Below, piece after piece: positions 35,286 through 42,586 of a stretch of DNA of 64,000 bases. The stretch's first letter is position 1; the number at the start of each line of letters is the position of its first letter. A model generated the notes under the pieces. It made no database searches, was not told the DNA's origin, and saw only the letters and a program-made list of their open reading frames with translations. This DNA is from Litoribrevibacter euphylliae. GTDB lineage: Bacteria > Pseudomonadota > Gammaproteobacteria > Pseudomonadales > Litoribrevibacteraceae. The stretch lies in NCBI RefSeq assembly GCF_042646085.1, contig NZ_JBHRSZ010000002.1, positions 1 to 64,000 on the forward strand, in the 5' to 3' direction. Made by a program: the position numbers and the translations under genes.

Positions 35286-37286
35286 GCTGCCTATGCGGCA
35301 GTGAATTGTCGGACTTTTGGACCTCTTGACTAGCCTATTTTCTAAGCTGCCTGTTCGGCAGTGAAGTTCCTCACCAGCTTTTTAATTGTTTCGTCCACTT
35401 TCTAAGCTGCCTGCTCGGCAGTGAACTTTTTCGACCAAAAGTCCGGTGTCGGACTTTTTTTCTAAGCTGCCTGTTCGGCAGTGAAGGTCGCCGTGAGGTT
35501 GAGTCCACGGTAAATACTTTTCTAAGCTGCCTGTTCGGCAGTGAACATAACATTCGAAATGGGCGACTCCGATGCGCTTTTCTAAGCTGCCTGTTCGGCA
35601 GTGAAGACACCAAGACCCAAATGATATGCACCATAATATTTCTAAGCTGCCTGTTCGGCAGTGAACTTTGGCAGTTTGATACGGTGCAGCATTACCCTTT
35701 TCTAAGCTGCCTGTTCGGCAGTGAAGCCTGGGCGGTGGTTGCTGGCGCATCATAATCATTTCTAAGCTGCCTGTTCGGCAGTGAAGAGCGAAGAGTTATG
35801 CGAAGGACTAAGAATCCATTTCTAAGCTGCCTGTTCGGCAGTGAAGGATTGGATCACATTGAAGAGGTGCTAAAGAATTTTCTAAGCTGCCTGTTCGGCA
35901 GTGAAGCCTGCCTGCAATTTGGCAAACGCGATCCATTCTTTCTAAGCTGCCTGTTCGGCAGTGAAGCCGCCATAGCAACGCCCCCGGCAACTAACAATTT
36001 TCTAAGCTGCCTGTTCGGCAGTGAAGTGGGGATTGACGACTGATCAGCTGCTAGGTGATTTCTAAGCTGCCTGTTCGGCAGTGAAGTTACCGAATCTCTG
36101 AAGAATCAGGTTCTTGAATTTCTAAGCTGCCTGTTCGGCAGTGAAGGTTTGACGGTGTACCGTCATCAATACGCCCCTTTTCTAAGCTGCCTGTTCGGCA
36201 GTGAAGCCCCCTAATCCAACAAAAGGGGCCGCAATTAATTTCTAAGCTGCCTGTTCGGCAGTGAAGATGATGTGCTTGCGTTGCTTAACGGTCAAATATT
36301 TCTAAGCTGCCTGTTCGGCAGTGAAGGCCACCGTGGAGACGGGCAAGCCGATCTATAATTTCTAAGCTGCCTGTTCGGCAGTGAAGGCCACCGTGGAGAC
36401 GGGCAAGCCGATCTATAATTTCTAAGCTGCCTGTTCGGCAGTGAAGTTCTGCAATGCTTGCTCCATCCTCCCTTACTCTTTCTAAGCTGCCTGTTCGGCA
36501 GTGAAGTTGGTGCCGTGCATGTACAGCAAGGTCGGCAATTTCTAAGCTGCCTATTCGGCAGTGAAGGCAAATAGGTGTTAATTAGGTTATTAAACACGTT
36601 TCTAAGCTGCCTATTCGGCAGTGAAGATCAATTGAATGATAAGCGGGACACCCTGTTATTTCTAAGCTGCCTATTCGGCAGTGAAGTCATTACGAGACTT
36701 AATAACTCCATCTAACTCTTTCTAAGCTGCCTATTCGGCAGTGAAGTGTATCGTGCGGGTGAATCCTCTTACTGCTTTTTTCTAAGCTGCCTATTCGGCA
36801 GTGAAGGTGTCCGGTACGGTTGGTAGTGCTTTTACTGATTTCTAAGCTGCCTATTCGGCAGTGAAGCCGCCGAACATACGAATTACCTGATCTTCCGTTT
36901 TCTAAGCTGCCTATTCGGCAGTGAAGTCTGATTATGCAATCGCCCGTGGTGCTGCTACTTTCTAAGCTGCCTATTCGGCAGTGAAGCTTGTGTGTTTACT
37001 TCCTGCCGTGTCGGGGTGTTTCTAAGCTGCCTATTCGGCAGTGAAGCTGGCGGTATGGCGACACTACGTTGTCCTATCTTTCTAAGCTGCCTATTCGGCA
37101 GTGAAGTTGAGTACTACTCGCCTCAGTTTTTGGCCGAATTTCTAAGCTGCCTATTCGGCAGTGAAGAAATCCTAGTGTTTGATCCGATGCAATCCAAATT
37201 TCTAAGCTGCCTATTCGGCAGTGAAGGTAGCGTCTTCAAACTGGATTTTCCTGAAAACTTTCTAAGCTGCCTATTCGGCAGTGAAG
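35279..37286 (-). CRISPR. type I-F CRISPR array, 33 repeats plus one degenerate end repeat
   Basis: 28-bp repeats with exact 60-bp period (32-bp spacers). Read as transcribed (minus strand) each repeat has the I-F stem CTGCC-N5-GGCAG and ends CTTAGAAA, the 8-nt crRNA handle. Thirty-three good repeats begin at 35339 and end at 37286; a degenerate one at 35279-35306 marks the old end and overlaps the manC stop. The leader-side 13 repeats (from 36539) read CTATTCGG on the plus strand, whereas the older 20 read CTGTTCGG (one CTGCTCGG). Spacers at 36327-36358 and 36387-36418 are identical. Transcription orientation follows the I-F handle and the leader position. Confidence 0.98.
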
Positions 37287-37419
37287 TGTAGTTTAGAGCA
37301 AAAAAATTTAGCTACAACAATTAACTAGGTAGTTTTCATCAAAAACACCAAAAAATCACTCAAGCTGTAACTATCTGTATTTACTGAATTTTTAAAGAGC
37401 TTCAAATTTTTGGTATTTT
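37287..37419 (-). promoter_or_regulatory. CRISPR leader
   Basis: AT-rich stretch with several A and T runs, between the newest repeat and the vapC 3' end. Its position at the end of the array whose repeats are most uniform, upstream of transcription, marks it as the leader holding the array promoter and adaptation signals. No individual promoter box is certain. Confidence 0.75.
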
Positions 37420-37845
37420 TTAGGTCAAAGTTTCATTTACCCAATCTTCAATGATTAAGGAATCAACCCGCTTAAACTCTCTAATATTGTTGGTCACTAA
37501 GATGCAGCCAGCCGCTAAAGCGTGGCCTGCAATAGCAATGTCGTTATTACCAATGGGCGTACCAACCTCATTAAGTTGTTTTTTAACCTGCGCTGATTGA
37601 TCGACGGCTTCAGAATCCCATGGAAGAATTGCATCTAACCGTTTAACAAATTCATCGATCCACTGCGTATGTTTGGGAGAGGCTTTCTTACTAACTGCGC
37701 CATAGCGCATTTCTGAATAAGTAATTGCTGAAATAACAACTCGATGCTTTTCAGATACCTGTTGCAGCTTTCTAAGAACTTCAATTGGGTGCTCCCGCAT
37801 TATGAAACTGCAAATACAGGTATCCAGCATGTAGGTTAGTTTCAT
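37420..37845 (-). CDS. vapC: VapC-type PIN-domain ribonuclease toxin
   Basis: 141 aa. PIN-domain acidic residues are visible: Asp in YMLDTCICSF near residue 8, Glu in ITYSEMRYGAV near 45 and the Asp of IGNNDIAIAGHALA near 101, followed by LVTNNIREFKRVDSLIIEDW. The family usually has LDTNICI at the start; here Asn is replaced by Cys (LDTCICS), a change beside the first metal ligand. The ATG directly follows the vapB stop (TAGATG), so the pair is one operon. It lies between the CRISPR leader and csy4. Confidence 0.92.
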   Translation of the reverse strand: MKLTYMLDTCICSFIMREHPIEVLRKLQQVSEKHRVVISAITYSEMRYGAVSKKASPKHTQWIDEFVKRLDAILPWDSEAVDQSAQVKKQLNEVGTPIGNNDIAIAGHALAAGCILVTNNIREFKRVDSLIIEDWVNETLT

Positions 37846-38070
37846 CTAGAATCGTCCTTGATCTTCGATTATATCTTCACGCTCAACCAGAAAATCTTCA
37901 TCGGCTTTCTCTGTTTCAGCAAGAGAAATCCAACTTGGTTTTGAAGGTCGAAGGGTAATCGTATCCCCTTCTTTGATGATTTCCAGGTCACTTACACCTT
38001 CATATTCCATATCTTTAGGAAGGCGCACCGCCTGGTTTTTACCATTTTTAAATATGGACACCGTTCTCAT
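37846..38070 (-). CDS. vapB: VapB-type antitoxin (AbrB/SpoVT fold)
   Basis: 74 aa. An N-terminal swapped-hairpin DNA-binding domain (MRTVSIFKNGKNQAVRLPKDMEY) is followed by a flexible acidic tail (EREDIIEDQGRF) that would wrap the toxin. ATG 38070 is preferred because AGGAGG lies 6 bp upstream; an earlier ATG two codons up is too close to it. It neutralises VapC and should autoregulate through the palindrome upstream. Confidence 0.92.
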   Translation of the reverse strand: MRTVSIFKNGKNQAVRLPKDMEYEGVSDLEIIKEGDTITLRPSKPSWISLAETEKADEDFLVEREDIIEDQGRF

Positions 38071-38129
38071 GATCATCCTCCTGTTCCCGCGCAGCCAATT
38101 GTTCAATATTTAGACTACGCCCAATAAAG

Positions 38130-38148
38130 GCATATGTAAAGCATATGC
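38130..38148. promoter_or_regulatory. vapBC operator palindrome
   Basis: GCATATG-TAAA-GCATATGC, two self-complementary copies 60-70 bp before vapB. On the minus strand the sequence also supplies TTTACA, a possible -35 box for vapBC. Autoregulation by VapB is usual for the family; binding here is inferred. Confidence 0.55.
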
Positions 38149-38179
38149 AAAAAAGCAAACCCGTCTAAGATGACGGGTT
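38146..38179 (-). terminator. terminator of the csy operon
   Basis: On the minus strand AACCCGTC-atctta-GACGGGTT is followed by TGCTTTTTTGC. It lies about 22 bp behind the csy4 stop and separates the csy operon from vapBC. Confidence 0.8.
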
Positions 38180-38201
38180 ATAGGGTCACTAGATTGAATG
38201 T

Positions 38202-38837
38202 TTAGAACCAGGGAACGGTCGCGACCAACTCATCCTGCTTGGAACTCAAACCATAGCAATTGAATGTTCCAAGGACAGGAGCTTTTGCATCAACTTTCTC
38301 GATAAAGAGAGGAAATCGACCGCTTGTTTCCGGGGTTCGCTTTTTTGTTTGCTGACTTTCAAGCCAAATGAAGGGCAGCTTGGAGTCTGCCTTATCTGAA
38401 ATTGCTTTAAGCTTCTCCAGGCATTCTTCAAAATCCAAGCCAAACTTTTCAGACTGATGTTGAGCTTTATTTATCAAGGATGAAGCACGGCGCCCCTCAC
38501 CTTTAACGTGTTTACGCTGAAAACTCACATAGCTTTCGATATCTTCAGGCACACTTTTAACAGACGTTACATGTGCATAGTCTGTATAGCGAGATAACCA
38601 GTCAGAGATATTAAGTTGTTCTAACTGCCCAGATGAAGAAGCCAACAGACGGAGTTTATTGCCTAACGGAAAGGGTTTTGCTCCATACCCTGGAATGGAA
38701 AGCGCCACAGCGGATTCGTTTTCTCCTGTTTTATGCTCCACCAGCACCAGGTGTATCTGCTGATACACCTTTTGCCAAAGGAAGCCGAGGCTGATTTCGG
38801 CGTCGGGTAGAAGGGTTATGTCTATGTAATATTTCAT
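38202..38837 (-). CDS. cas6f: type I-F crRNA endonuclease Cas6f (Csy4)
   Basis: 211 aa; cuts the repeat RNA at the base of the CTGCC/GGCAG hairpin and stays on the crRNA 3' end in the Csy complex. The catalytic histidine is at residue 29 (QQIHLVLVEHK), as in P. aeruginosa Csy4. The basic RNA-binding helix is visible (RKHVKGEGRRASSLINKA). It is somewhat longer than the 187-aa reference, with extra residues near GYGAKPFPLGNKL and the C-terminus. Last gene of the csy1-csy2-csy3-csy4 operon, ending in a terminator. Confidence 0.95.
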   Translation of the reverse strand: MKYYIDITLLPDAEISLGFLWQKVYQQIHLVLVEHKTGENESAVALSIPGYGAKPFPLGNKLRLLASSSGQLEQLNISDWLSRYTDYAHVTSVKSVPEDIESYVSFQRKHVKGEGRRASSLINKAQHQSEKFGLDFEECLEKLKAISDKADSKLPFIWLESQQTKKRTPETSGRFPLFIEKVDAKAPVLGTFNCYGLSSKQDELVATVPWF

Positions 38838-38845
38838 AGTGCCAC

Positions 38846-39862
38846 CTACTCAGATTTCTCACCATACACACCACCTCGGATAAGGTTGGCAATCACATAA
38901 TGTTGTTGATCCAGCTCTGGTTCTTGGGCCTTCAACACCCAATTATCCAATAAGGTATAGAAATCCATCTTTTGCTTTGGCTGTCTGTAGGCTTTGCCCT
39001 GGCTTGTAACAGAGCCGAATGGCTCAACAGAGATTGCTCCGACATGTTCAGCCTCAGGGAACCAAGTATCGATGGTTCGGATGGCATTGCCTATTTTCTG
39101 AGAGTGCATCGCTGCCGTTTCATTTACTTGATACAAGGTTTTACTCTTTTTGTCTTTCGCGGTTCCACTGTCCAGCACCAACTCTTGAGACGGAAAGACT
39201 TCTTGCCCCTGACCTAATTTCACAAAAGCTTTCACGGTTACCAAAGAGAAGTCCTGACCTGACAACCCCTTTTCAATAACGCTGCTAACTGCATCCAAAT
39301 CAGATGAAGACTGATCAAACGCCGAAAGTTTGAAGTCATACCCATTAAACTTCCATGCATTTCCAGACTCAGCTTCGTTTATATGAACTTGAATGGACTC
39401 TGCACCCACACGGTTACGCCATAAAAAACGACCATTTGCTAAGTTCGTTGCATACCGCTTAGCCAGTTCTGAAAAGCCTTGCTGTTCAATGTAGTTGTTT
39501 ACTGTTGTTTCTAGGGCTAAACGATAGTCCTGGCTGTTACAGGTTGATGGCTGTTGCACACTTCCCAATACGCGCAAAGTAAACTCCACTTTCAACGTAT
39601 CGTGCTCGAATGGCAAAGCAGCACTATCCACTTTCTGTAGATTCGGCTTTTGAACTTCCTGATCCAGCTTGGCAGGGTCAGACATGATCGCGTTTTTTTG
39701 TCGATTGGAAATGGTGCCTCGCACCGACTTTTCCTGAATCGAAATCCCTTGCCAATTGGCTTCATTCTTAATGTCATTCCAGTTCCCCGAAAACATTAAA
39801 GCGTCCGAATTAGAAAGTTTGCGTTCGAATGCTAATACTGAAGCGGTTTTTAAGTTGCTCAT
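38846..39862 (-). CDS. cas7f: type I-F backbone protein Cas7f (Csy3)
   Basis: 338 aa; six copies normally coat the 32-nt guide in the Csy surveillance complex. The family N-terminus is visible (LKTASVLAFERKLSNSDALMFSGNW) and the block GRFLWRNRVGAESIQVHI in the middle. Two ATGs compete: 39868 lies 2 bp from GGA and 39862 lies 8 bp from it, so the second is chosen. Length agrees with P. aeruginosa Csy3 (about 342). Eight bases separate it from csy4. Confidence 0.95.
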   Translation of the reverse strand: MSNLKTASVLAFERKLSNSDALMFSGNWNDIKNEANWQGISIQEKSVRGTISNRQKNAIMSDPAKLDQEVQKPNLQKVDSAALPFEHDTLKVEFTLRVLGSVQQPSTCNSQDYRLALETTVNNYIEQQGFSELAKRYATNLANGRFLWRNRVGAESIQVHINEAESGNAWKFNGYDFKLSAFDQSSSDLDAVSSVIEKGLSGQDFSLVTVKAFVKLGQGQEVFPSQELVLDSGTAKDKKSKTLYQVNETAAMHSQKIGNAIRTIDTWFPEAEHVGAISVEPFGSVTSQGKAYRQPKQKMDFYTLLDNWVLKAQEPELDQQHYVIANLIRGGVYGEKSE

Positions 39863-39884
39863 GGTCATAATCCTTTATTAAACG

Positions 39885-40814
39885 TTAGGCAATTTCAGTT
39901 AAGTTTGAATCTTGAGATGTATAGTCGTTCTGGCATAAGTACCACCCTTCTTCAGGCTCAGTACTGTAATACCAAAGCAACTCATTTAAATCGTTAATGC
40001 GATGAGGGCTTAGCCACTCACCCAAGGTATAGACATACTCGACAAATCGAACCGGTGTTTCTTCATCACGGCTGCGAGCAACGCTTCCCGCTTGATAAAG
40101 AGGCGACATGGCTTTGTAACCGACAGGTATTGGTTTAATCCAACCTTTATACGGCCGCTGCAAGGGTTGCCCTTCTCCATCAAAGTGGAGCATTGAGTTA
40201 CCCAGCCACGTAGAAAAAGCAGGATCAGAATCCCCAGCAAAATGCTGTTGTTGGTCAACCAACAAATCAGTGCGAGCGACCAGTGCAAAGCCTGGCAAGA
40301 AGGTACGCAACCAGAAGTTCACTTGCTCTTGCCGTTTTTCCTGTTTTTCATGAAGAGAAACGACACGGCTTGCAGCAAGTTGTTTAATTGTGCCGCCCGC
40401 CAAACGCTGAGACAAAACAATGTTCTTAATAGCTTGTTCAAGCGCTTTATACTCAGACTCATTCATTGGCGGCAGTTCTTCTATGCCAATGATTAGACTT
40501 ACCGTCATATGGGCACGCCCTTCTTCCACAAAAGAAGGTGTTTTGGCTTCTTTGGTCAACGGATTCCGGGTTAAAGAAAATACATGTTCTGAATATGTAG
40601 CAGCTTGTGTCGTCTGTGGCGACAGATCGTGACATATCACTGCACAACCACTTAGACGAAGTGGAATTTCCAAATCTAAGCGCTCAGATACCTTTCGCTC
40701 TAGAGAGTGCATGAATCCAAGAAAATGAGTGATCGCTGGAAAACCCCAGGTTTGGCCAGCAACAGCATTGGCATTTTCCACCTCTATATTGCGAAGTGCG
40801 ATAAATCCATCCAT
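39885..40814 (-). CDS. cas5f: type I-F protein Cas5f (Csy2)
   Basis: 309 aa; with Cas8f it holds the 5' handle CTTAGAAA of the crRNA and helps PAM reading. Family blocks: FIALRNIEVENANAVAGQTWGFPAITHFLGFMHSLER at the start, HMTVSLIIGIEELP in the middle and a C-terminal FVEYVYTLGEWLSPHRI. The start overlaps the csy1 stop by one base (TAATG), so translation is coupled. Confidence 0.94.
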   Translation of the reverse strand: MDGFIALRNIEVENANAVAGQTWGFPAITHFLGFMHSLERKVSERLDLEIPLRLSGCAVICHDLSPQTTQAATYSEHVFSLTRNPLTKEAKTPSFVEEGRAHMTVSLIIGIEELPPMNESEYKALEQAIKNIVLSQRLAGGTIKQLAASRVVSLHEKQEKRQEQVNFWLRTFLPGFALVARTDLLVDQQQHFAGDSDPAFSTWLGNSMLHFDGEGQPLQRPYKGWIKPIPVGYKAMSPLYQAGSVARSRDEETPVRFVEYVYTLGEWLSPHRINDLNELLWYYSTEPEEGWYLCQNDYTSQDSNLTEIA

Positions 40815-42151
40815 TAGAAATACTCCTTCCTAGCACGTTCCGTCAGCCGCAGCTCCTGAGCCACATACACCTTCCATTGGGCATGTTCCACATCCCCTGG
40901 ATTTAATGTTGAACTTCGCAATGTATTGTTGAGCCAAGTTGCAAACTTATGAGCCACTTGGTCATGCCACTTTTTAGCCTCCATATCTTGACGAAATTTT
41001 TCATCGTAAGCGGCTCTACCTGGATCTAACCAAAGTTGCTCATCCAGAGAAAGCTTACACTCAGGGTGATCTGTCCACCCGGCTGGTTGACTATGTAAGT
41101 TTGCAGCAAACAGCAAAAGAATATCGACGATCTCTTCAACGCCCGCTTGCCGTGCTTGTCGAATATCAAAAGTAGATGGATTTAAAAACACTTTTTCCAG
41201 GTAGGCTTTTAGACGATGAGCTGCTTTGGCTTTTTTGTAGGCTCTACGTGGGAAAGCCGATTTAAAAACGGATTCGGTGTTATAGGGTAACTTTTCAATC
41301 TCCGCCCACAAGGGTGGGCGGTTATCTAACAAGTAGTTTTTGCCATAGCGCTGAGAGTTTAATTGGGAGATATTTTGAGGCTTTGTGCCGCCGTAGGTCT
41401 GAACAGCAAGATGAGGGAATCGGCTATGCCCATTTGCTTTAAGTTCTTCATCCTTACTGAACTGAACTTCTCTTAGTTCACGACGCACATCATATACTTT
41501 TTGAGCAAACGCACTGGCAAACAAAGGGGAAAGTAAGTGATATTGGTGTGAATGATCACTATCGGATTCACCTGTATTAATAGGCCAATAGACTTGTTTC
41601 GCCAACTTGTGGGAACTGAGTTCTTTAGAAGCAACGGCGTTTTTGAGCCCTGCTAACCAAGATTCTGCCTGATCCTGATCGACGGCTATGGAAAGAAATG
41701 GAGTAACGTTACCAGCCAGTACACAGTCGACTAATTTATTGCCTTCATGGTCCAACATAAGCAGCTTCCCAACATCAAGGGCCGCAGCATTCCCCACAAT
41801 ATCGAGCGCTGGGGTCTTGATTGAAGCAGTAGACACATAGCCTGTACGGGTATGTCTATACTCTTCAGCCAAGTACACATTACTACCCTTGGCATCGCTA
41901 TGTAAGAACTTAATGGCATGTGTAACAAACTGAATTTGCCCCGCACGATTAGCTGCATCCGTTAGCCAGTTCACGGGTTTGAATTTTTCTTTCTCATCCC
42001 TCAGTTTATCTTCTAATGCTTCCAATTTGCTTTGATCGGCACTATCTGAAGCCTGAAGTTTACTAATATCCTTCTCCAGCTTTTCCAACTTATCGTTGGC
42101 CCGACTTTGGATATAGTCGAGTATCTTTTCGGTTAGCCCTTGAGCTTCCAT
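40814..42151 (-). CDS. cas8f: type I-F large subunit Cas8f (Csy1)
   Basis: 445 aa; the PAM-recognising large subunit of the Csy complex. Family marks include LTDAANRAGQIQFVTHAIKFLHSDAKGSNVY, the QNISQLNSQRYGKNYLLDNRPPLW block and the C-terminal LNPGDVEHAQWKVYVAQELRL. An early coiled-coil-like Lys/Glu/Leu stretch (LEKLEKDISKLQ) precedes the fold. ATG 42151 has CGAGGTGAGA upstream and is chosen over an in-frame start at 42193. It is preceded by a small membrane-protein frame and a promoter at 42361-42389. Confidence 0.95.
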   Translation of the reverse strand: MEAQGLTEKILDYIQSRANDKLEKLEKDISKLQASDSADQSKLEALEDKLRDEKEKFKPVNWLTDAANRAGQIQFVTHAIKFLHSDAKGSNVYLAEEYRHTRTGYVSTASIKTPALDIVGNAAALDVGKLLMLDHEGNKLVDCVLAGNVTPFLSIAVDQDQAESWLAGLKNAVASKELSSHKLAKQVYWPINTGESDSDHSHQYHLLSPLFASAFAQKVYDVRRELREVQFSKDEELKANGHSRFPHLAVQTYGGTKPQNISQLNSQRYGKNYLLDNRPPLWAEIEKLPYNTESVFKSAFPRRAYKKAKAAHRLKAYLEKVFLNPSTFDIRQARQAGVEEIVDILLLFAANLHSQPAGWTDHPECKLSLDEQLWLDPGRAAYDEKFRQDMEAKKWHDQVAHKFATWLNNTLRSSTLNPGDVEHAQWKVYVAQELRLTERARKEYF

Positions 42152-42186
42152 TCTCACCTCGTTATTTATTTCAAATTTATTTGTGA

Positions 42187-42330
42187 TTACCACACACCAA
42201 ATTGCTTGAGCATAATTAGAAGCCCAATAACTGTACTGACCCCAACCACTTGAACTGCAACTGCCCAGCTCTTTTCACCTGCCTCAAGGCTAACTTTTAC
42301 ACCTAAAACATCAGATCTTTTCTTTTCCAT
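42187..42330 (-). CDS. candidate 47-residue single-span membrane protein leading the csy operon
   Basis: Starts at ATG 42330, about 24 nt after the predicted transcription start, and ends 36 bp before csy1. It has a charged N-terminal half (EKKRSDVLGVKVSLEAGEKSW) and one clear hydrophobic span (AVAVQVVGVSTVIGLLIML), ending KQFGVW. No Shine-Dalgarno sequence is clear. The frame also opens upstream at 42402, but that start lies before the promoter. I know of no family. A stress/toxin-like small membrane protein, a Cas accessory or a translated leader are all possible; it could also be a chance frame. Confidence 0.4.
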   Translation of the reverse strand: MEKKRSDVLGVKVSLEAGEKSWAVAVQVVGVSTVIGLLIMLKQFGVW

Positions 42331-42360
42331 GACCCAAAGTACCCAATCGCGTTTTTGGTT

Positions 42361-42389
42361 ATAATACAACCAACCACACCCCCTATCAA
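42361..42389 (-). promoter_or_regulatory. sigma-70 promoter of the csy operon
   Basis: On the minus strand TTGATA (42389-42384) and TATTAT (42366-42361) are spaced exactly 17 bp apart. Each box differs from consensus by one or two bases. The predicted transcription start is near 42354, before the small membrane-protein frame and csy1. Confidence 0.75.
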
Positions 42390-42417
42390 CACATACATAC
42401 ACTTCATACTAAATAGG
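42384..42417 (-). promoter_or_regulatory. PAM-bearing target of the crRNA-like guide at the csy promoter
   Basis: On the minus strand CC (42417-42416) is followed by TATTTAGTATGAAGTGTATG. This matches the mini-array spacer TATTTAGCATGTAGCGTATG at 17 of 20 positions (mismatches at 8, 12 and 15) and not beyond. CC is the type I-F PAM. A 32-nt protospacer from this PAM would end at 42384, the first base of the -35 box, so Csy binding should block the promoter. Confidence 0.7.
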
Positions 42418-42444
42418 TTAAATAAAAAGTCAGATAATTTTTAG

Positions 42445-42473
42445 TTGATTTTGATTCTCTCATCACATACCTT
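42445..42473 (+). promoter_or_regulatory. possible promoter of the mini-CRISPR RNA
   Basis: TTGATT (42445-42450), 17 bp, then TACCTT (42468-42473). The -10 box is weak. It would start transcription at about the first base of the first degenerate repeat, on the strand needed to make a crRNA-like RNA. Confidence 0.3.
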
Positions 42474-42476
42474 CCT

Positions 42477-42557
42477 GAAAACTGCCACACAGGCAGCTTA
42501 GAAATATTTAGCATGTAGCGTATGCTACTCTTTACTGCCGCGTAGGCAGCATAGACA
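42477..42557 (+). ncRNA. two-repeat degenerate mini-CRISPR, CreR-like regulatory crRNA
   Basis: Repeat 1 (42477-42504) has the stem CTGCC-ACACA-GGCAG and a perfect CTTAGAAA handle. Repeat 2 (42530-42557) has CTGCC-GCGTA-GGCAG but a decayed handle CATAGACA. They enclose 25 nt instead of 32. Both stems keep the bases Cas6f needs, so a 53-nt crRNA-like RNA (42497-42549) is expected, made on the plus strand, opposite to the cas genes. The guide's first 20 nt match the csy promoter region next to a CC PAM. Similar guides (CreR, and CreA of CreTA) are known to repress cas or toxin promoters in other CRISPR systems. Expression and function here are inferred. Confidence 0.7.
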
Positions 42558-42586
42558 CCAGAGCCCTTCTTTAAAGGCTCTGGTGT
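42555..42586. terminator. strong hairpin across the cas2-3 stop codon
   Basis: ACACCAGAGCC pairs with GGCTCTGGTGT (11 perfect base pairs, 10-nt loop). The right arm lies in the last codons of cas2-3; the left arm touches the second mini-repeat. No T run follows on either strand. It may stop cas1-cas2-3 transcripts, stop the mini-CRISPR RNA, or both. Confidence 0.55.

Noticed and set aside
35371..37291. Open frames through the CRISPR array with repeats such as FLSCLFGSE or LPNRQLRK
   Set aside because: They come from the 60-bp period (a multiple of three) of repeats and spacers; no ribosome site and no plausible protein.
42391..42524. Plain inverted repeat or terminator as the explanation of the spacer-promoter match
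   Set aside because: Considered, but the match begins exactly at the crRNA handle and exactly at a CC PAM, and is bounded by two Cas6f stems; a simple hairpin explains none of these.
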